Shown one piece after another: positions 1-5,899 of a stretch of DNA of 11,689 bases. The translations under genes and the position numbers were made by a program. The stretch comes from Actinomycetota bacterium (GTDB lineage Bacteria > Actinomycetota > Actinomycetes > Nanopelagicales > Nanopelagicaceae), in NCBI GenBank assembly GCA_026392815.1, contig JAPLBI010000166.1, positions 1-11,689 on the forward strand, given 5' to 3'. The notes under the pieces were generated by a model. The model was not told the origin of the DNA. It did not search any database and saw only the letters and a program-made list of their open reading frames with translations. The number at the start of each line of letters is the position of its first letter. Positions within the stretch are counted from its first letter, which is position 1.

Positions 1-2
1 CA

Positions 3-422
3 AAGAAGGCGCTAGTCATTCACGATCGCGATTCGCATGATGATGTCTTATCTATCTTGCTCGAAGTTGGCGCTCCCGAAAAGACTGTCTTTCACTGCTT
101 CTCAGGCGGGGTAGATATGGCCAAGCTCTGCATTGATCGGGGTTACATACTCTCCTTCGCAGGCACGTTAACTTTCAAGAACGCCCCCGAACTTCGCGGT
201 GCGGTAAAACTTGTGCCGCACGATCAACTATTGGTTGAAACCGATTCTCCTTTCTTATCTCCTATGCCAAATCGCGGCGCGTTAAATACTCCAGCGCAGA
301 TCGCAAATATCGTTCGCGCCATGGCTGAAGAACGTAACGAGAGCGTTGGCGCACTCGCCCAGGCGCTTTCCGATAACGCCGAACGCATCTTTGGATCATT
401 TGCCGCAGGTTCTACGTTATGA
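3..422 (+). CDS. tatD: TatD-family metal-dependent hydrolase/DNase, 3' part
   Basis: C-terminal part of a TatD-family enzyme, a TIM-barrel metal-dependent hydrolase with reported 3'-5' exonuclease/DNase activity in the cytoplasm. The reading frame is open from the first bases of the window, so the N-terminus, with the first HxH metal pair and the metal-bridging Glu, lies outside. Visible family motifs are VIHDRD (metal-binding His), FHCFSG (second His) and ETDSPFL (catalytic/metal Asp), in the expected order and spacing. A TTG at 57 could be read as a start, but the conserved IHDR motif lies upstream of it in the same frame, so it is not the start. The stop TGA overlaps the rsmA start in an ATGA arrangement, which implies translational coupling. 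TatD next to rsmA and ispE is common in Actinobacteria. The family call is firm; the exact substrate is not established. Confidence 0.93.
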   Translation, partial: KKALVIHDRDSHDDVLSILLEVGAPEKTVFHCFSGGVDMAKLCIDRGYILSFAGTLTFKNAPELRGAVKLVPHDQLLVETDSPFLSPMPNRGALNTPAQIANIVRAMAEERNESVGALAQALSDNAERIFGSFAAGSTL

Positions 423-1258
423 CCCTGCTTGGTGCTGCAGAAATTCGCGCCCTTGCTGAAAAGTTAGATTTAAAACCTGCCAAAGCACTTGGCCAGAACT
501 TTGTAATTGATGCCAATGTTTGCCGCAAGATAGTTCGCACCGCCGGCGTTACCGCCGGCGATGTCGCACTTGAAATCGGGCCAGGCCTAGGTTCGTTAAC
601 GCTTGCGCTGATGGAAGAAGCAACCAGTGTTATCGCGGTTGAAATTGATTCACGTTTAGCTAACCAACTACCAATAACAGCTGCGCTACATAGCGATCGC
701 AGCGAAATTCTCACTGTCATCAATCAAGATGCTCTTCAAGTTAAATCACTTCCAGGTGAGCCAACAGTCTTGGTTGCGAACCTGCCTTACAACGTTTCGG
801 TTCCCGTCTTCTTACATCTTCTAGAAATTCTGCCAACTCTGCGCAGCGGCGTGGTTATGGTGCAAGCAGAAGTTGCAGATCGCTTGGCTGCAAAACCAAA
901 TACCAAGGAATATGGAATTCCGAGCGTTAAAGCGGCATGGTGGGCAGATGTATCAGGTGCTGGTTCAGTTTCTCGTTCGATCTTCTGGCCGGCGCCAAAT
1001 GTGGATTCAAAGTTAGTTGGATTTAAACGCCGTGCAACACCAGGTAATGAAACTCTGCGCAAGGAAGTCTTTACGATTATCGATCTAGCATTTGCACAAC
1101 GTCGCAAGATGCTGCGCGCTGCTTTATCTTCTCGCTATGGCGGTTCCGCTGCTGCCGAAGCGCACTTGATTGCAGCGGGAATCGACCCAACGCTGCGCGG
1201 TGAATCAGTTGATATCCATGGCTTCTGCAAAATTGCCCAACAAGGTTTAGAGTCTTAG
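419..1258 (+). CDS. rsmA: 16S rRNA dimethyladenosine transferase RsmA (KsgA)
   Basis: SAM-dependent enzyme that dimethylates two adjacent adenines in the terminal helix of 16S rRNA during small-subunit maturation. The 279-residue length is usual for the family. Motifs: LGQNFVID near residue 24, where RsmA proteins carry their GQNFL signature; the SAM-binding EIGPGLGSLT at about 52-61; acidic motif AVEID at about 73-77; the catalytic NLPYNVSVP at about 121-129; then FWPAPNVDS and FAQRRKMLR in the C-terminal half. The ATG overlaps the tatD stop by 4 nt, supporting this start and coupled translation. The stop TAG is followed after one base by the GTG of ispE. No frame disruption is seen. A perfect 8-bp hairpin lies inside the gene (see the repeat entry). 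Confidence 0.96.
   Translation: MTLLGAAEIRALAEKLDLKPAKALGQNFVIDANVCRKIVRTAGVTAGDVALEIGPGLGSLTLALMEEATSVIAVEIDSRLANQLPITAALHSDRSEILTVINQDALQVKSLPGEPTVLVANLPYNVSVPVFLHLLEILPTLRSGVVMVQAEVADRLAAKPNTKEYGIPSVKAAWWADVSGAGSVSRSIFWPAPNVDSKLVGFKRRATPGNETLRKEVFTIIDLAFAQRRKMLRAALSSRYGGSAAAEAHLIAAGIDPTLRGESVDIHGFCKIAQQGLES
539..560 (+). repeat. 12-bp tandem repeat / 8-bp hairpin inside rsmA
   Basis: ACCGCCGGCG occurs twice with a 12-bp period (539-548 and 551-560), encoding TAGV-TAGD. The core CGCCGGCG is self-complementary, so the two copies form a perfect 8-bp all-GC stem with a TTAC loop (541-548 with 553-560). It lies just before the SAM-binding motif. It is most simply a small in-frame tandem duplication; any effect on translation or mRNA stability is unproven. 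Confidence 0.7.
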
Positions 1259-1259
1259 C

Positions 1260-2091
1260 GTGTCCAAAACTAACCGCAACTCTGTCACCGTACGAGTTCC
1301 TGCCAAGGTAAATCTGCAATTGGCAGTTGGTCCACGTGAGGCCGATGGTTTCCATAATTTAGTTACTGTTTTTCAAGCGATCTCAATTTATGACGATGTC
1401 ACAATCACAAAATCTGCACCAGATAACGGAATCACTATTTCAATCATTGGTGATCACACTCATGGCGTGCCAGCTGATGCCACTAATTTGGCGGTAAAAG
1501 CAGCGCAGTTAATCGCCGACGACTATGACTTTGTCATTGATGCCCATATAGAAGTGAATAAATCGATCCCGGTTGCAGGTGGCATGGCTGGCGGGAGCGC
1601 AGATGCAGCTGCAGTTATTGTTGGCATAAATGAACTTTACGAACTCGAGATGTCACGTGAAGAGATGCATGAATTTGGTTCACGACTTGGCAGCGATGTT
1701 CCATTTATGATTTCTGGCGGCACAGCAATTGGCTGCGGTTTATCAAGAGTGCGATCGTCTGCGCGCTGGTTTAGATATCGCAGCGCCTCAAACTAGCGAT
1801 GCGCTGATGCAATCTTTACTTGCCGCAGATTCGAAAGCAGTAGGTCAGGCGCTACATAATGATTTGCAATCCGCGGCTTGCTCGCTGCGCCCTGCTTTAA
1901 CTTTAGTTCTCGATGTCGGCGAAGAATATGGCGCACTTGGTTCAATTGTTTCTGGCTCCGGGCCAACAGTTGCATTCCTAGTTGCCGATGAAGAGCAAGG
2001 TTTAGATTTAGCAGTTGCTTTAACATCTAGCGGAGTTGTTGGCAGCGTTGCCCGAGCTTATGGTCCAGTGCACGGTGCCAAGGTCATCTAA
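1260..2091 (+). pseudogene. ispE: 4-(cytidine-5'-diphospho)-2-C-methyl-erythritol kinase, frameshifted with internal deletion
   Basis: GHMP-family kinase of the MEP (non-mevalonate) isoprenoid pathway, phosphorylating CDP-methylerythritol. The GTG start lies one base after the rsmA stop. The first part (1260 to about 1733) shows VPAKVNL with its Lys, the ATP loop PVAGGMAGGSADAAA at about residues 104-118, and GSDVPF with the expected catalytic Asp. At GGTAIG the frame breaks: the original frame stops at TAG 1794-1796, while homology resumes one frame over at AVYQECDRLR (about 1735) and continues through SGSGPTVAFL to TAA at 2089-2091. The segment normally lying between these parts, roughly 25-30 residues, is absent. 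This is therefore not a single-base slip but a missing piece whose length is 2 modulo 3. As written the gene cannot make a full kinase. It may be an assembly or amplification artefact, because IspE is normally essential when the MEP pathway is the only isoprenoid route. Confidence 0.85.
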
Positions 2092-2103
2092 TTTTCTAGT
2101 TAT

Positions 2104-2598
2104 CTACTTTTCTTCCAAGTGCGCAGCGAGTGCGCTAAGTAAATCGGCGAGAGCTACTTTCTGATCACGGGTTAAGCCCTTTAACAGTTCACGTTCTTGT
2201 TCAAGCAAACCTTCTAACGCCTTATCAACTGCGCGCATTCCGGATGCAGTTAAAGTAACGAGTGATCCACGGCCATCATCTGGATCTGGTTGGCGGGTAA
2301 TCAATTTCAATTCTTCTAAGCGATCTAAACGATTTGTCATGGTGCCACTTGTGACAAGTGTTTCTTGCATAAGTGCGCCAGGGGAGAGTTGATAAGGATC
2401 GCCAGAACGACGCAGCGCCGCTAAAACATCGAAGCCCGAAGTTTCTAGGTCAGCGAAAGCATCGCGACGGGCGATATCTAAATTTCGAGAGATTCGTGAA
2501 ATACGGCTAAGCACCGCAAAAGGGCTGATATCTAAATCGGGGCGCTCGCGCTTCCAATCCGCGATTAGGCGGTCGACTTCATCACGGTGCGCGCTCAT
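2104..2598 (-). CDS. MarR-family winged-helix transcriptional regulator
   Basis: Cytoplasmic DNA-binding regulator of 164 residues, a usual MarR length. A helical N-terminus with DISPFAVLSRISRISR is followed by GFDVLAALRR, the helix-turn-helix region LVTSGTMTNRLDRLEELKLI at about 81-100, and the wing DPDDGRGSLVTLT at about 105-117. A C-terminal dimerisation helix follows, rich in Leu and Glu. The open frame continues upstream to 2766, but that part crosses the tRNA gene and has no MarR similarity, so the ATG at 2596-2598 is chosen. There is no Shine-Dalgarno upstream; a TATCCT -10 element ends 8 nt before the ATG, so a leaderless or nearly leaderless mRNA is likely. It converges on ispE with only 12 bp between the stops. 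Ligand and targets are unknown. No transporter or enzyme adjoins it, so its regulon cannot be guessed from context. Confidence 0.9.
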   Translation of the reverse strand: MSAHRDEVDRLIADWKRERPDLDISPFAVLSRISRISRNLDIARRDAFADLETSGFDVLAALRRSGDPYQLSPGALMQETLVTSGTMTNRLDRLEELKLITRQPDPDDGRGSLVTLTASGMRAVDKALEGLLEQERELLKGLTRDQKVALADLLSALAAHLEEK

Positions 2599-2606
2599 AG
2601 GTCTAG

Positions 2607-2634
2607 AGGATATATCGCTTAAGGGGATCGCCCT
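2607..2634 (-). promoter_or_regulatory. Candidate marR -10 element and upstream inverted repeat
   Basis: On the minus strand TATCCT (2607-2612) fits TANNNT and sits 8 nt before the marR ATG. Just upstream is AGGG-GATCG-CCCT (2622-2634), a short inverted repeat that could be an autoregulatory operator. The arms are only 4 bp and no clear -35 is seen, so this is weak. Confidence 0.25.
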
Positions 2635-2677
2635 GAAATGGTCGCGAGCACACATAGATATGAGGGAGAATATGCGT

Positions 2678-2749
2678 TCCGCCATTGTGTAGTGGCTAGC
2701 ACATGGGCCTTTGAAGCCCAGGGTCCAGGATCGATACCTGGTGGCGGAG
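2678..2749 (+). tRNA. tRNA-Gln (anticodon UUG)
   Basis: A 72-nt cloverleaf can be folded by eye. Acceptor stem TCCGCCA pairs with TGGCGGA (2742-2748). The D arm is GTGT/GCAC with an 8-nt loop. The anticodon stem TGGGC/GCCCA encloses CTTTGAA, giving anticodon TTG. The T stem is CCAGG/CCTGG. The U1-A72 pair and discriminator G73 agree with known glutamine tRNA identity. CCA is not encoded. Odd points are a 4-nt variable loop and the T loop ATCGATA, in which position 54 is A instead of the near-universal T. A tRNA-Gln beside glmU also occurs in mycobacteria. I see no convincing promoter; a TAGATA at 2655-2660 is a weak -10 candidate. Confidence 0.95.
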
Positions 2750-2795
2750 CAAGCTCGATTGCCCACCGATAGAACTGGCGGAGCAAGTTAGACTT
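2742..2795 (+). repeat. Direct repeat of the tRNA-Gln 3' end
   Basis: The 12-mer TGGCGGAGCAAG at 2742-2753 (3' acceptor strand, discriminator and flank of the tRNA) recurs exactly at 2776-2787, 34 bp downstream. Similarity extends imperfectly to about 2761 and 2795 (17 of 20 positions). It could be the relic of a tandem tRNA copy or of tRNA-targeted integration and excision. No integrase or other att-like feature is present. Confidence 0.65.
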
Positions 2796-2801
2796 ACTAC
2801 A
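2789..2801 (+). promoter_or_regulatory. Candidate -10 element for leaderless glmU mRNA
   Basis: TAGACT (2789-2794) matches TANNNT and ends 6 nt before the glmU ATG at 2801, which would place the transcription start on the A of the ATG. No Shine-Dalgarno precedes the ATG, and leaderless mRNAs are common in Actinobacteria. The same 10-mer GTTAGACTTA recurs upstream of mfd (9267-9276). No good -35 is seen. Confidence 0.35.
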
Positions 2802-4204
2802 TGAGTGCAAATCTCGAAACGGTTGTTGTTCTCGCCGCCGGTGAAGGCACTCGTATGAAATCAGCAACGCCAAAGGTCTTGCACGAAGTTGCAGGACGCT
2901 CACTAGTTGGCCATGTACTTCACGCAGTCAACGCGCTCGCTCCAAAGCAAGTGCGAGTTGTCGTTGGCGCAGGACGCGAAGCAGTTGAAGAACATCTGCG
3001 CGAAGTCGCACCGAATGTCACAACAGTTTTCCAAGAACGTCGCGGCGGCACTGGCCATGCAACTCAGTTGGCGCTCGCCGGCACAGATATTTCAGGAACG
3101 ATCTTGATCCTGGCCGGAGATACGCCGATGCTTACCGGTGAATCACTTAAGCAACTCCTTGCTACTCACCACGAAGGTGGCTTCACCGCATCGGTTTTAA
3201 CTGCAGAACATCCTGACTCAACTGGTTACGGACGCATTGTTCGCAGCGATGATGGCTCACTTCTTCGTATAGTTGAAGAACGCGATGCTGATGACTTTGT
3301 TAAGGAGATCTACGAAGTCAATTCTGGGGTTTACGCATTCGATGCCAAGAAACTTGCTGGAGCAATTGGCAAGCTAACTAACGATAATTCGCAGGGCGAG
3401 CTATATCTAACTGATGTCATCGAAATTCTGCGCAATGAAGGCGGAACAATCGCAGCGGCGCTCATCGAAGATTTCATTGAAATCTTGGGGGTTAACGATC
3501 GCGTGCAGTTAGCGGAAAGCGCTGCTTTGCTACGCGATCGTATAAACGAAGGTTTCATGCGCGCTGGAGTAACGATTGTCGATCCAACAACAACTTGGAT
3601 TGATGCAACTGCAGAGATCGCAAATGATGTAACTATCTACCCTGGAACTGCGATCTTGGGATCTTCAAAGATCGCAACTGGCGCAGTTATTGGACCTCGC
3701 ACAACGCTGGAATCTTGCAAGGTGCTTGAGGGCGCAAACATTGTTGAATCGAATTGTTTTGAAGCAACTATCGGCGCCAGTGCAAACGTTGGCCCGTACT
3801 CATACTTACGTAAAGGCACAGTTCTTGGAACTGGCGCAAAGGCTGGCGCATTCGTTGAAATTAAGAATGCAAAAGTTGGCGATGGCTCTAAAGTTCCACA
3901 TCTTTCATATGTGGGCGATGCCACCATCGGTGAAGGCTCAAATATTGGCGCGGCCACGATCTTTGTTAACTATGACGGAGTAGATAAGCATCACACCACT
4001 ATCGGAGATCACGTCCGCATCGGTAGCGATTCGATGTTAGTTGCACCTGTTTCAATTGGTGACGGGGCTTACACCGCGGCTGGTTCTGTAATTACTGAAA
4101 AGCTTCCGAAAAACGCGACGAGAAGAAAGGCTAATTTCCTTGAGCGAAATTCGTTTGTCCTCAGAGAAAAAACTTCGACTCTTTTCAGGCCGCGGATTTC
4201 CTGA
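2801..4204 (+). CDS. glmU: GlmU bifunctional UDP-GlcNAc pyrophosphorylase / GlcN-1-P acetyltransferase, C-terminus disrupted
   Basis: Makes UDP-N-acetylglucosamine, the peptidoglycan precursor, by acetylating GlcN-1-P and then uridylylating it. The uridyltransferase domain (about 1-235) has LAAGEGTRMKS at 11-21, GDTP at 106-109, YGRIVR and NDNSQGELYLTD. The left-handed beta-helix (about 265-435) has repeated hexapeptides, KVPHLSYVGDA with the catalytic His near 367, and NYDG at 390-393. After TAAGSVITEKLPKNA (about residue 439) the conserved ending (Arg plus Gln...GW) that helps bind acetyl-CoA is missing. The frame instead runs into prs as unrelated residues to TGA at 4202-4204, overlapping prs by 65 nt. 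One frame over, KRDEKKG ends at TAA 4132-4134, five bases before the prs start, and looks like the authentic C-terminus. A deletion of about 45-55 nt (1 modulo 3) near 4109-4117 is inferred. The start is ATG with no Shine-Dalgarno. Confidence 0.9.
   Translation: MSANLETVVVLAAGEGTRMKSATPKVLHEVAGRSLVGHVLHAVNALAPKQVRVVVGAGREAVEEHLREVAPNVTTVFQERRGGTGHATQLALAGTDISGTILILAGDTPMLTGESLKQLLATHHEGGFTASVLTAEHPDSTGYGRIVRSDDGSLLRIVEERDADDFVKEIYEVNSGVYAFDAKKLAGAIGKLTNDNSQGELYLTDVIEILRNEGGTIAAALIEDFIEILGVNDRVQLAESAALLRDRINEGFMRAGVTIVDPTTTWIDATAEIANDVTIYPGTAILGSSKIATGAVIGPRTTLESCKVLEGANIVESNCFEATIGASANVGPYSYLRKGTVLGTGAKAGAFVEIKNAKVGDGSKVPHLSYVGDATIGEGSNIGAATIFVNYDGVDKHHTTIGDHVRIGSDSMLVAPVSIGDGAYTAAGSVITEKLPKNATRRKANFLERNSFVLREKTSTLFRPRIS
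4126..4130 (+). promoter_or_regulatory. Ribosome binding site deciding the prs TTG start
   Basis: AAAGG lies within the purine run AGAAGAAAGG, 9 nt before TTG 4140-4142. It supports TTG as the prs start and falls where the intact glmU end (TAA 4132-4134 in the alternative frame) would be. Confidence 0.55.
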
Positions 4205-5120
4205 GCTCAGCGAAGCAGTAGCCGAAGAACTTGGTATTCCGCTAACACCAACATCTGCATATGACTTTGCCAATGGCGAAATTTTTGTTCGCTTCGAAGA
4301 ATCAGTTCGTGGTTGCGATGCCTTTGTAATTCAAAGCCACTCTGCGCCAGTTAATAAGCAGATCATGGAACAACTAATCATGGTTGATGCTCTTAAGCGC
4401 GCATCTGCAAAGCGCATCACAGTGGTCGCACCTTTCTATGGTTATGCACGTCAAGATAAGAAGCACCGTGGTCGCGAGCCAATCACTGCACGCTTAATGG
4501 CCGATCTCTACAAAGCAGCTGGTGCAGATCGCCTGATGGTTGTCGATCTTCACACGTCACAAATTCAAGGTTTCTTCGACGGACCAGTTGATCACTTATT
4601 CGCACTGCCAATGCTGGCAAATTATGTTGGCAGCAAAGTAGATCGCAGTCGCTTAACAATTGTTTCTCCTGACTCAGGCCGCGTACGCGTTGCCGAGCGC
4701 TGGTCAGAACTTCTCGGTGGCTGCCCAATCGCATTTATCCATAAGACTCGCGACCCACGTATTCCAAATGAATCAGTTACCGGAAAAGTTGTTGGTGAAG
4801 TCGAAGGCCAGACTTGTGTAGTAATTGACGACATGATCGATACTGCAGGAACAATTACCAAAGCAGTAGATGCCTTATTTGCAGCGGGCGCAAAAGAAGT
4901 TATCGTCGCGGCAACTCACGCGGTCTTTTCTGGCCCAGCAGTTGATCGCCTAAAGGCTTCTAAGGTCACCGAAGTTGTCGTGACCGATTCACTTCCGATC
5001 GATGAAGATAAGCGCTTTGATGGGCTGACTGTCCTCTCAATTGCGCCGCTTCTGGCTCGTGCGATCCGCGAAGTCTTCGAAGATGGCTCCGTAACAAGCC
5101 TTTTTGACGGACACAGCTAA
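4140..5120 (+). CDS. prs: Ribose-phosphate pyrophosphokinase (PRPP synthetase)
   Basis: Transfers pyrophosphate from ATP to ribose-5-phosphate, giving PRPP for nucleotide, histidine and tryptophan synthesis. The 326-residue length is usual for the class I enzyme. Motifs: FSGRGFPELSEAVAEELG at the N-terminus, DFANGEIFV near 42-50, APFYGYARQDKKHRGREPI at about 97-115, the Mg/ATP motif DLHTSQIQGFFD at about 136-147, flexible-loop KTRDPRIPNE at about 202-211, and the PRPP-binding loop VVIDDMIDTAGT at about 227-238. The TTG start is supported by an upstream AAAGG and by the N-terminal match to the family. It lies next to glmU, as in many Actinobacteria. The gene appears intact. A candidate rplY promoter overlaps its last codons. 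Confidence 0.96.
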   Translation: MSEIRLSSEKKLRLFSGRGFPELSEAVAEELGIPLTPTSAYDFANGEIFVRFEESVRGCDAFVIQSHSAPVNKQIMEQLIMVDALKRASAKRITVVAPFYGYARQDKKHRGREPITARLMADLYKAAGADRLMVVDLHTSQIQGFFDGPVDHLFALPMLANYVGSKVDRSRLTIVSPDSGRVRVAERWSELLGGCPIAFIHKTRDPRIPNESVTGKVVGEVEGQTCVVIDDMIDTAGTITKAVDALFAAGAKEVIVAATHAVFSGPAVDRLKASKVTEVVVTDSLPIDEDKRFDGLTVLSIAPLLARAIREVFEDGSVTSLFDGHS

Positions 5121-5133
5121 GCCACGCTAACCT
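5104..5133 (+). promoter_or_regulatory. Candidate promoter of rplY overlapping the 3' end of prs
   Basis: TTGACG (5104-5109, inside the last prs codons) and TAACCT (5128-5133) are separated by 18 nt, a good match to the housekeeping -35/-10 pattern. Initiation would fall near 5140 and give a leader of about 120 nt before rplY. Confidence 0.45.
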
Positions 5134-5139
5134 TTGCCC

Positions 5140-5260
5140 AGGTTTCCGGCGAGGGTGAAAAACTCCGTAATCGACGGTAAGGATTTAACTCCTGCTGGAA
5201 CTTCGTGTTAAAAAAGTAAAGCCCCGAAGTATTCAGATCAAAACAAACAGGAGTAAAAAA
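5140..5260 (+). promoter_or_regulatory. Structured leader of rplY with anti-Shine-Dalgarno pairing
   Basis: The gap between prs and rplY is not blank. A strong SD CAGGAGT (5248-5254) stands 6 nt before the ATG. ACTCCTG (5188-5194) is its perfect 7-nt complement. Between them ACTTCG (5200-5205) pairs with CGAAGT (5225-5230), so a nested fold would hide the SD. AGGA (5180-5183) can instead pair with TCCT (5190-5193), which would free it. A further small hairpin is CCGT/ACGG (5165-5168 with 5174-5177). This is the layout of a translation-controlling leader. The effector is unknown: L25 itself or a small molecule are both possible. No uridine-run terminator is seen. Confidence 0.45.
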
Positions 5261-5881
5261 ATGGCTGAAATCAAGATCACCGGTACAACTCGCACAGAGT
5301 TCGGTAAAGGCGCATCACGTCGCGCACGCGTTGCAGGTCTAGTTCCTGCAGTTATCTACGGCCATGGCGAGAAGCCACAGCACATCACACTTCCAGCGCG
5401 CGAACTCGGCGTTGCTTTGAAGCAATCAAACGTTCTCCTCCAAATCGATATCGATGGCAAGGATCAACTAACACTTCCAAAGGCAATTGTTCGCCACCCG
5501 CTTAAGCAGATCCTTGAGCACATCGACCTAGTCGCTGTTCGTCGTGGTGAAAAAGTTACTGTTGGCGTTCCCGTTCACACAGAAGGCGAACACGATCGTG
5601 ACGGAATTCTTGAGCACGTTAACCACACAATTGAAGTTGAAGTTGAAGCAACTGCTATTCCTTCATTCTTCACACTTGATCTAACAGGTCTTGCAGCTGG
5701 TCAATCACTCTATGCAGAGAACGTTGCACTTCCTGCTGGCGTTAAGTTGATCTCTGACCCACGCACAATCGTGGTTCACCTATCTGAGCGTTCAACTGCG
5801 GTTGAAGAAGTTGCAGTCGTTGCACCTGCAGCAGATGCAGCAGCGGCACCAGCAGCTGATGCAGAGAAGAAAGACGCTTAA
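5261..5881 (+). CDS. rplY: 50S ribosomal protein L25, long (CTC/TL5) form
   Basis: Binds 5S rRNA in the large subunit. At 206 residues it is the long CTC/TL5 form, not the short L25 of about 95 residues in E. coli. The N-terminal 5S-binding domain (about 1-92) contains GKGASRRARVAGLVPAVIYG at 15-34 and the end motif RHPLKQILEHIDLVAV. A TL5-type beta domain (about 97-185) has VPVHTEGEH and a later LPAGVKLISDPRTIVVHL. The last 20 or so residues are a low-complexity Ala/Pro/Asp tail containing APAADA twice and ending in charged residues, probably disordered. ATG is preceded by AGGAG with 7-nt spacing. It is followed 17 nt later by pth, the usual rplY-pth pairing. The preceding leader suggests specific regulation. 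Confidence 0.95.
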   Translation: MAEIKITGTTRTEFGKGASRRARVAGLVPAVIYGHGEKPQHITLPARELGVALKQSNVLLQIDIDGKDQLTLPKAIVRHPLKQILEHIDLVAVRRGEKVTVGVPVHTEGEHDRDGILEHVNHTIEVEVEATAIPSFFTLDLTGLAAGQSLYAENVALPAGVKLISDPRTIVVHLSERSTAVEEVAVVAPAADAAAAPAADAEKKDA

Positions 5882-5885
5882 GCCT

Positions 5886-5899
5886 TACTCTTTACCTCG
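5886..5899 (+). promoter_or_regulatory. Possible -10 element for leaderless pth
   Basis: TACTCT (5886-5891) ends 7 nt before the pth GTG, and no Shine-Dalgarno precedes that GTG. A leaderless transcript in addition to read-through from rplY is possible, but the hexamer alone is weak evidence. Confidence 0.2.

Noticed and set aside
57..59. TTG as the start of a short tatD-like gene
   Set aside because: The same frame is open to the left edge and already contains the conserved IHDR metal motif, so the gene is truncated by the window and not short.
1731..1796. Programmed +1 frameshift in ispE
   Set aside because: No slippery stop context is present and about 25-30 expected residues are missing at the junction, so recoding would not restore the protein.
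2599..2766. Upstream extension of the MarR reading frame to a start at 2766
   Set aside because: The extra 56 residues have no MarR similarity and run antisense through the tRNA-Gln gene; the ATG at 2596-2598 gives a normal-length protein.
4108..4134. Programmed -1 frameshift in glmU at the AAAAAC run
   Set aside because: A -1 shift would reach the TAA at 4132 but still lack the conserved C-terminal Arg/Gln/Gly-Trp segment; the run is also not a standard slippery heptamer. A deletion explains it better.
5140..5200. FMN-riboswitch resemblance of the rplY leader (GGGTGAAA...CGACGGTAA)
   Set aside because: A short stretch recalls the RFN element, but the remaining conserved helices and the 3' GGATGGGAG block are not visible, and the downstream gene has no link to riboflavin. 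A covariance search would settle it.
5825..5878. GCAGCAGATGCAG-type repeats at the end of rplY as a functional DNA repeat
   Set aside because: They simply encode the Ala-rich low-complexity tail usual in long-form L25 proteins.
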